Origin: Dasypus novemcinctus | Taxonomy: Eukaryota > Chordata > Mammalia > Cingulata > Dasypodidae | Direction: 5' to 3' | Assembly (NCBI RefSeq): GCF_030445035.2 | Contig: NC_080688.1 | Span: forward strand, 60,215,949-60,279,948 | DNA length: 64,000 nucleotides | Shown here: one piece after another, positions 60,413 through 64,000 of the stretch | How positions within the stretch are numbered: the stretch's first letter is position 1 | Layout: the number at the start of each line of letters is the position of its first letter | Program-made: the position numbers and the translations under genes | The notes under the pieces: generated by a model | The model's database searches: none | Told to the model about the DNA's origin: nothing | What the model saw: the letters and a program-made list of their open reading frames with translations, nothing else

Positions 60413-61911
60413 CACAATCCAAACTCAGTCTTAGATTGTATGTTAAAAAACTTCAAGAAAGGCTTTTCCAGGGATTTTGGTGTCCAGATGTCCCCCAGAA
60501 CTCTCTGGACCTTGTGTGAGTTGGAGTGGCCCATGTTTGGTGTAGACTGGTCCTCAGAAGGAAACCTAGATGTAACCAAGGTTTGTGCAGTTTGGTGTGT
60601 AGTCACTGGGACCCCCAGACACCCTGATCAGCTTCCCTACATTGATTCTTGGTTAGAAATTGCCCAAACCCTGCCCCCTTGGGTCATATTATGTCAGAAG
60701 GAAGGGTCAGAGTAGAATCCTAGTAGTTCAAATGGCCAGACCTCAAAAACATATTATTCTATGGACCTCTGGAGGAAGACACTTTACCCCCACTGTATGT
60801 TCCAGCTGTTCCAGGGCATCTCCCTGCCCCGGAGCCTCCACCAGCAGATCTCCCAGAGATTCCTCCACCTTCAGTCTCCCCCCCTGAGGGGCATCCTGAG
60901 ACCTCTTTAGTGAGAAGACTTTGGTCCACATAGCCTGCACTTCAAATGCCCCTCTGTGAGACACAGAGTCCAGCCCAGATTGGTGCAGATGGGACAGTCC
61001 AATCTAGGAGGCCATTCTTGTTTTATCAGCTTTTCACAACTACAGATCTCTTAAACTGGAAGCACCACACCCCTTCATATTTAGAAAAGCTTCAGGCTCT
61101 TGTCAGCCTCTAGAAGTCCATTTTCCAAACACACCGCCCCACTAGGGAGGATTGTGGCCAACTCTTCCTAACCCTGTTCAATACAGAGGAGAGATACTGA
61201 ATCCTCATGGAAGCCAGAAAGTAGTTGCAAGAACAGGCCCCCACAGGTGTCTTGGAGCCAGAGGAATGGGCCCAAGAGGTGACACAGGAAGCTCAGCCAG
61301 CCTGAGACTTTAACACAAATCAGGGATGGGCTGCCCTTCAGTGGTATAGAGAAGCCCTCCTCAGAGGGGTAAGGAGTGAGGCGACCCACAAACATGTCCA
61401 AAATGGCCTCTGTCACACAAAAGCCTGAAGAACCACCGGGAGATTTCTATGAGTGACTCTGCATGGACTTCGGGATCTACACTCGCTTCAACCCAGAGGC
61501 CCCAGAAAGCCAGAGATGGTCAATGCATCTTTCATTGTCCAGGTTGTGACAGACATCAGATGGAAACTTCAGAAGCTAGATGGGTTCATAGGGATGAACA
61601 TCTCCCAGCTCCTTGAAGTCACAAACTGCTGAAAGGGAAGCGAAAAAGTGAATGAAACAGCAGGTCTCCCTGTTAGCAGCAGCCTTAAGGAATCCAGACC
61701 CTACCATTGAGGAGGGCCACCCTGAAAAGGGGGAAATACCTTCAAGAGAGCACCCTTGATGAGAGATCAATGTGCCTATTGTAAAGAAACTGGACACTGG
61801 AAAAATGAATGTCCACAAAAAGGCCTGACTAACAAGGGAAATGCTTCCAGAGGAAAATATCAGCCCAAGCCCCAAGACTACCTGATTGGGCTAGTGGGAC
61901 TCAACTCTGAA
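60413..61911 (+). pseudogene. gag: Broken gag (matrix, p12-like, capsid, nucleocapsid)
   Basis: The matrix part is open from the left to a stop near 60,713 and shows LDCMLKNFKKGF, MSPRTLWTLCELEWP and HPDQLPYIDSWL. The position expected for the initiator Met-Gly has no ATG. A proline-rich p12-like part follows in another frame (60,760-60,890). Capsid remains lie at 61,000-61,640, including the major homology region (CMDFGIYTRFNPEAPE, about 61,456-61,503) with an in-frame stop just before it. The nucleocapsid at 61,759-61,911 has one CCHC knuckle ([14 protein letters not shown], 61,771-61,812). At least two frame changes and several stops break the gene, so no Gag polyprotein can be made. Confidence 0.85.
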
Positions 61912-62268
61912 TAGGGGTGACCAGGCTTACTAGAAATCAGCCCCTATGAACTCACAGTCAAAATAAACATCAGGGGCCAACCAATGACTTTCATGGTAGA
62001 TACTGGAGCCAAATATTCAGTAGTAATCATTCCAGTTGCCCCCTTTAGCAGAAAGACAGCTAATATTGTAGGGGCAACTGGAAATCAGTCCAGCCAGTGG
62101 CCTTTATGCCAGTCCAGTACCTGCCAGTTGTGTGGCCACAAAGTAACCCATGAATTTCTGAATCTACCTGAGTGCCCAGTTCCCCTGCTGGGCAGGAACC
62201 TTCTAACTAAACTGGGAGCCCAGATCACCTTTAGGCCTGAGGGGTCAACAAGTTTACCTCAGGACTAG
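61912..62268 (+). pseudogene. pro: Retroviral protease relic (pro)
   Basis: In the same frame as nucleocapsid, after a TAG at 61,912-61,914 and a further TGA at 61,918-61,920. The active-site triad D-T-G is at 61,999-62,007 (VDTGAKYSVV) and the conserved helix near the end reads LLGRNLLTKLGAQ. The triad is intact, and the TGA prevents ordinary readthrough. Gammaretroviruses join gag to pol by suppression of a single UAG at exactly this place, so the first stop is probably ancestral and the TGA is decay. Confidence 0.85.
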
Positions 62269-63335
62269 CCTCACCTTCCTTGTCACTGTTCTCCAGAGCA
62301 AGGAATAGAGACTGCATGAAGAAGAAACTTCAAGTCAAAATCTGGAGAGGCTATTAGAACTGTACCCTAAAGTCTGAACTGAAAGAAATTCACCAGGAAT
62401 TGCCTGCAACCATGCCCCTCTCATCATAGACCTAAAACCTGGGGCCACCCCAGCCCAGCAAAGGCTATACCTGATCCCTCATGAGGCACAATTGGGCATG
62501 GTTGAACACATAAACTGCCAAAGAAAAGTTAGGATCTTAATCAAATGCCAGTCACCCTGGGATACTCCCCTGCTGCCAGTAAAAAAAAACCTGATGGGAT
62601 AGGATATCAACCCATCCAAGATTTGCAGGCCATCATTAATACTACAATAATGGTGCACCCAGTAGTTCCTAACCCATACATCTTAATAGGGCAATTACCA
62701 CCTGCGGACACCTGGTTTACTTGTCTAGATTTAAAGAAGACTTTTTTCTGCCTGCAGGTAGCTCCCTAGAGCCAGTCTCTATTTGCTTTTGAATGTGAGA
62801 ATCTCAGAATTCAACAGAAGACTCAATTAACTTGGAATAAACTCCCACAGGGCTTCAAAAACTCACCCACCCTTTTTAGAGAAGCCCTGGCAATGAATCT
62901 GGCTTCCTACTCATGAGAAAACTTAAATTATACTCTCCTTCAGTACTCAGATGAACTTTTGCTGGCTAGCGAGACAGAAGAAGATTGCTGGGAGGGAACT
63001 CAGGTTCTTCTACAACTTCTAATGCAAATTGGTTATAAAGTATCTTGGAAAAGGCTCAGATTTGCCAGCAACAGGTTATATATCTAGGGTTCATCATCTC
63101 AAAAGGGCACCGGACACTGGGACTGGAACAAAAGAAGGTAATTTGCACTATCCCAACACCTATCACTAAAAGAAAGCTCAGTGAATTTCTGGGGTTGGCA
63201 GGATTCTGTCACATCTTGATCCCCAGTTTTGCTAAACCCCTTTATGAAGTCCTCATGGGCCTGAAAAAAGAACCCCTCATCTGGAGTATAACCCAACAGA
63301 AAGCTTTTGAAGAAATTAAAAAACAGCTCAGCTGA
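62269..63335 (+). pseudogene. pol: Broken reverse transcriptase (pol)
   Basis: Stops occur from 62,27x on. Finger and palm motifs are seen at 62,600-62,769 (GYQPIQDLQAI; FTCLDLKKTFFCLQVAP then TAG), then the LPQGFKNSPTLF motif at about 62,846-62,881. The catalytic box reads YSDE at 62,944-62,955, with the second aspartate replaced by glutamate, in place of the usual YVDD type. A frameshift near 63,040 moves to the connection region (YLGFIISKG; KLSEFLGLAGFC; IPSFAKPLYEVL) that ends at a stop at 63,334. The damaged box and stops mean no enzyme activity. Confidence 0.85.
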
Positions 63336-63768
63336 ACCCCTGCCCTAGGACTTCTAGAAGTATCTAGGGACTTTAACCTGTTTTTGTGCAAGAAAAACAA
63401 GGTGGCCCTAGGGAAAACAGTTGGCCCTTTGCAGACACCTATTGCCTATCTATCAAAACAGTTAGAACCTGTAACTGCCAGGTGACCTCCCTGCCTGAGG
63501 GCTTTAGCAGCAACAGTAGCCCTTTTCAAAGAAGCCGACAAGCTCACTCTTGGGCAAGCCATTTATGTCATGACCACATGCTGTCACCACTTTAATGAAC
63601 TCATAGGATCATTGTTGGCTATCCAAACCCAGGCTTACTCATTACCAAGGCCTGCTTTGTGAAAAGCCCAGGATAACAGTAGAAACTGTGCGCACCCTGA
63701 ATCCTGCCACTTTCCTGCCAACTGAAAGAGGAACTCCTGAACACGACTATGCAGAAGTAATAGAATAA
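63336..63768 (+). pseudogene. pol: Degraded RT connection/RNase H junction of pol
   Basis: Reading on in the frame after 63,333 gives residues typical of the linker before RNase H (for example TVGPLQTPIAYLSKQLEPV), with several stops and one frame change before the RNase H start. Confidence 0.6.
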
Positions 63769-64000
63769 GTGTATGCCAGTTGCCCCAACCTCCAGGACAG
63801 GCCACTTCCTTGCCCAGATCAAACCCTATTCACGGATGGCAGCAGTTTTGTTAGAGATGGAGAGAGACTTGCTGGATACACAGTCACCATGGCTGAACAG
63901 GTAGTAAAAGCAGCTCCCCTGCCTAAAGAGTGGCCTGAACAGCGAGCACAACTCTGGGCCCTAATTCGGGCCCTACACTGGCCACCAGGCAAACAGTAAA
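63769..64000 (+). pseudogene. pol: RNase H domain relic of pol, cut by the window edge
   Basis: Open over 76 codons to the edge. The first metal-binding aspartate is in LFTDGSSF (codon at 63,835-63,837). In the QRAQLWAL motif a glutamine (codon caa, 63,949-63,951) stands where the second catalytic residue, glutamate, is found in related enzymes. A single base change would explain it. The rest of the domain, integrase and env lie outside the window. Confidence 0.8.

Larger units (their letters stand above)
59369..64000 (+). mobile_element. Class I (gammaretrovirus-like) endogenous provirus, 5' half
   Basis: Order seen: 5' LTR, tRNA-Glu-like primer site, leader, gag (matrix, proline-rich, capsid, nucleocapsid), an in-frame UAG, protease, reverse transcriptase, RNase H, then the window edge. 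All coding parts are interrupted by stops or frameshifts, so it is a defective relic. The gag-UAG-pro arrangement and nucleocapsid with a single CCHC finger indicate the gammaretroviral group, and the Glu primer recalls the ERV-E type. The integrase, env and 3' LTR, if present, are beyond 64,000. Confidence 0.9.

Noticed and set aside
60320..60715. Intact retroviral gag
   Set aside because: Only the matrix part is open. It lacks a start codon at the expected place and the rest of gag has several stops and frame changes.

Overview
This looks like mammalian nuclear DNA from an armadillo (order Cingulata, most likely Dasypus). It is AT-rich, has no bacterial gene organisation, and is dense in interspersed repeats. 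The diagnostic elements are tRNA-Ala-derived DAS-SINEs: three long chimeric copies at 10.4, 18.7 and 22.6 kb, and one dimer at 46.0 kb. DAS-SINEs are described from armadillos. LINE-1 3' ends and LTR families of a kind I associate with Xenarthra are also present. No intact host protein-coding gene, canonical tRNA or CRISPR array was found. Most of the short reading frames fall inside repeats or have no recognisable content.

Layout. 0-9.8 kb: mostly unassigned sequence with ancient reverse-strand L1 remnants (3.1-3.9 and 7.7-8.8 kb) and MIR fragments. 9.8-19.7 kb: a repeat-rich block holding an MLT2 fragment, a reverse DAS-SINE, an MLT1 LTR, a decayed retrocopy of the embryonic homeobox gene DPRX (12.5-13.0 kb, minus strand), a reverse LTR, a young L1-type 3' insertion with a perfect target duplication (13.88-15.04 kb), an older relative of it, and an LTR split by a DAS-SINE. 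20-32 kb: ancient L1, a DNA transposon remnant, a DAS-SINE, MLT1 and MLT2 pieces, and a hAT-like MITE. 32-41 kb: the least repetitive part, in which nothing coding is recognised. 40.8-47.4 kb: two related forward L1 copies. The larger one sits inside a DAS-SINE dimer and itself contains a reverse-strand U6 snRNA/L1 chimeric retrocopy. An MLT1 LTR follows, with an L1 tail inserted in it. 47-59 kb: MLT1, L2, MIR and MER5A remnants plus two solo LTRs. 59.4-64.0 kb: the 5' half of a class I (gammaretrovirus-like) endogenous provirus with a tRNA-Glu-type primer-binding site and broken gag, pro and pol. It runs off the right edge.

How the parts relate. The window is an archive of retrotransposition. 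L1 machinery explains the L1 copies, the DAS-SINEs, the U6/L1 chimera and the DPRX retrocopy. LTR elements of ERVL/MaLR type and a gammaretroviral provirus came in separately. The nesting gives a relative order: DAS-SINE dimer, then L1, then U6/L1 chimera; solo LTR, then DAS-SINE; MLT1, then L1 tail. I see no undescribed functional system. The items most worth following are the U6/L1 chimera, the DPRX retrocopy, the long-duplication L1 insertion and the provirus. Repeat family names were assigned from memory of consensus features, not from a search.
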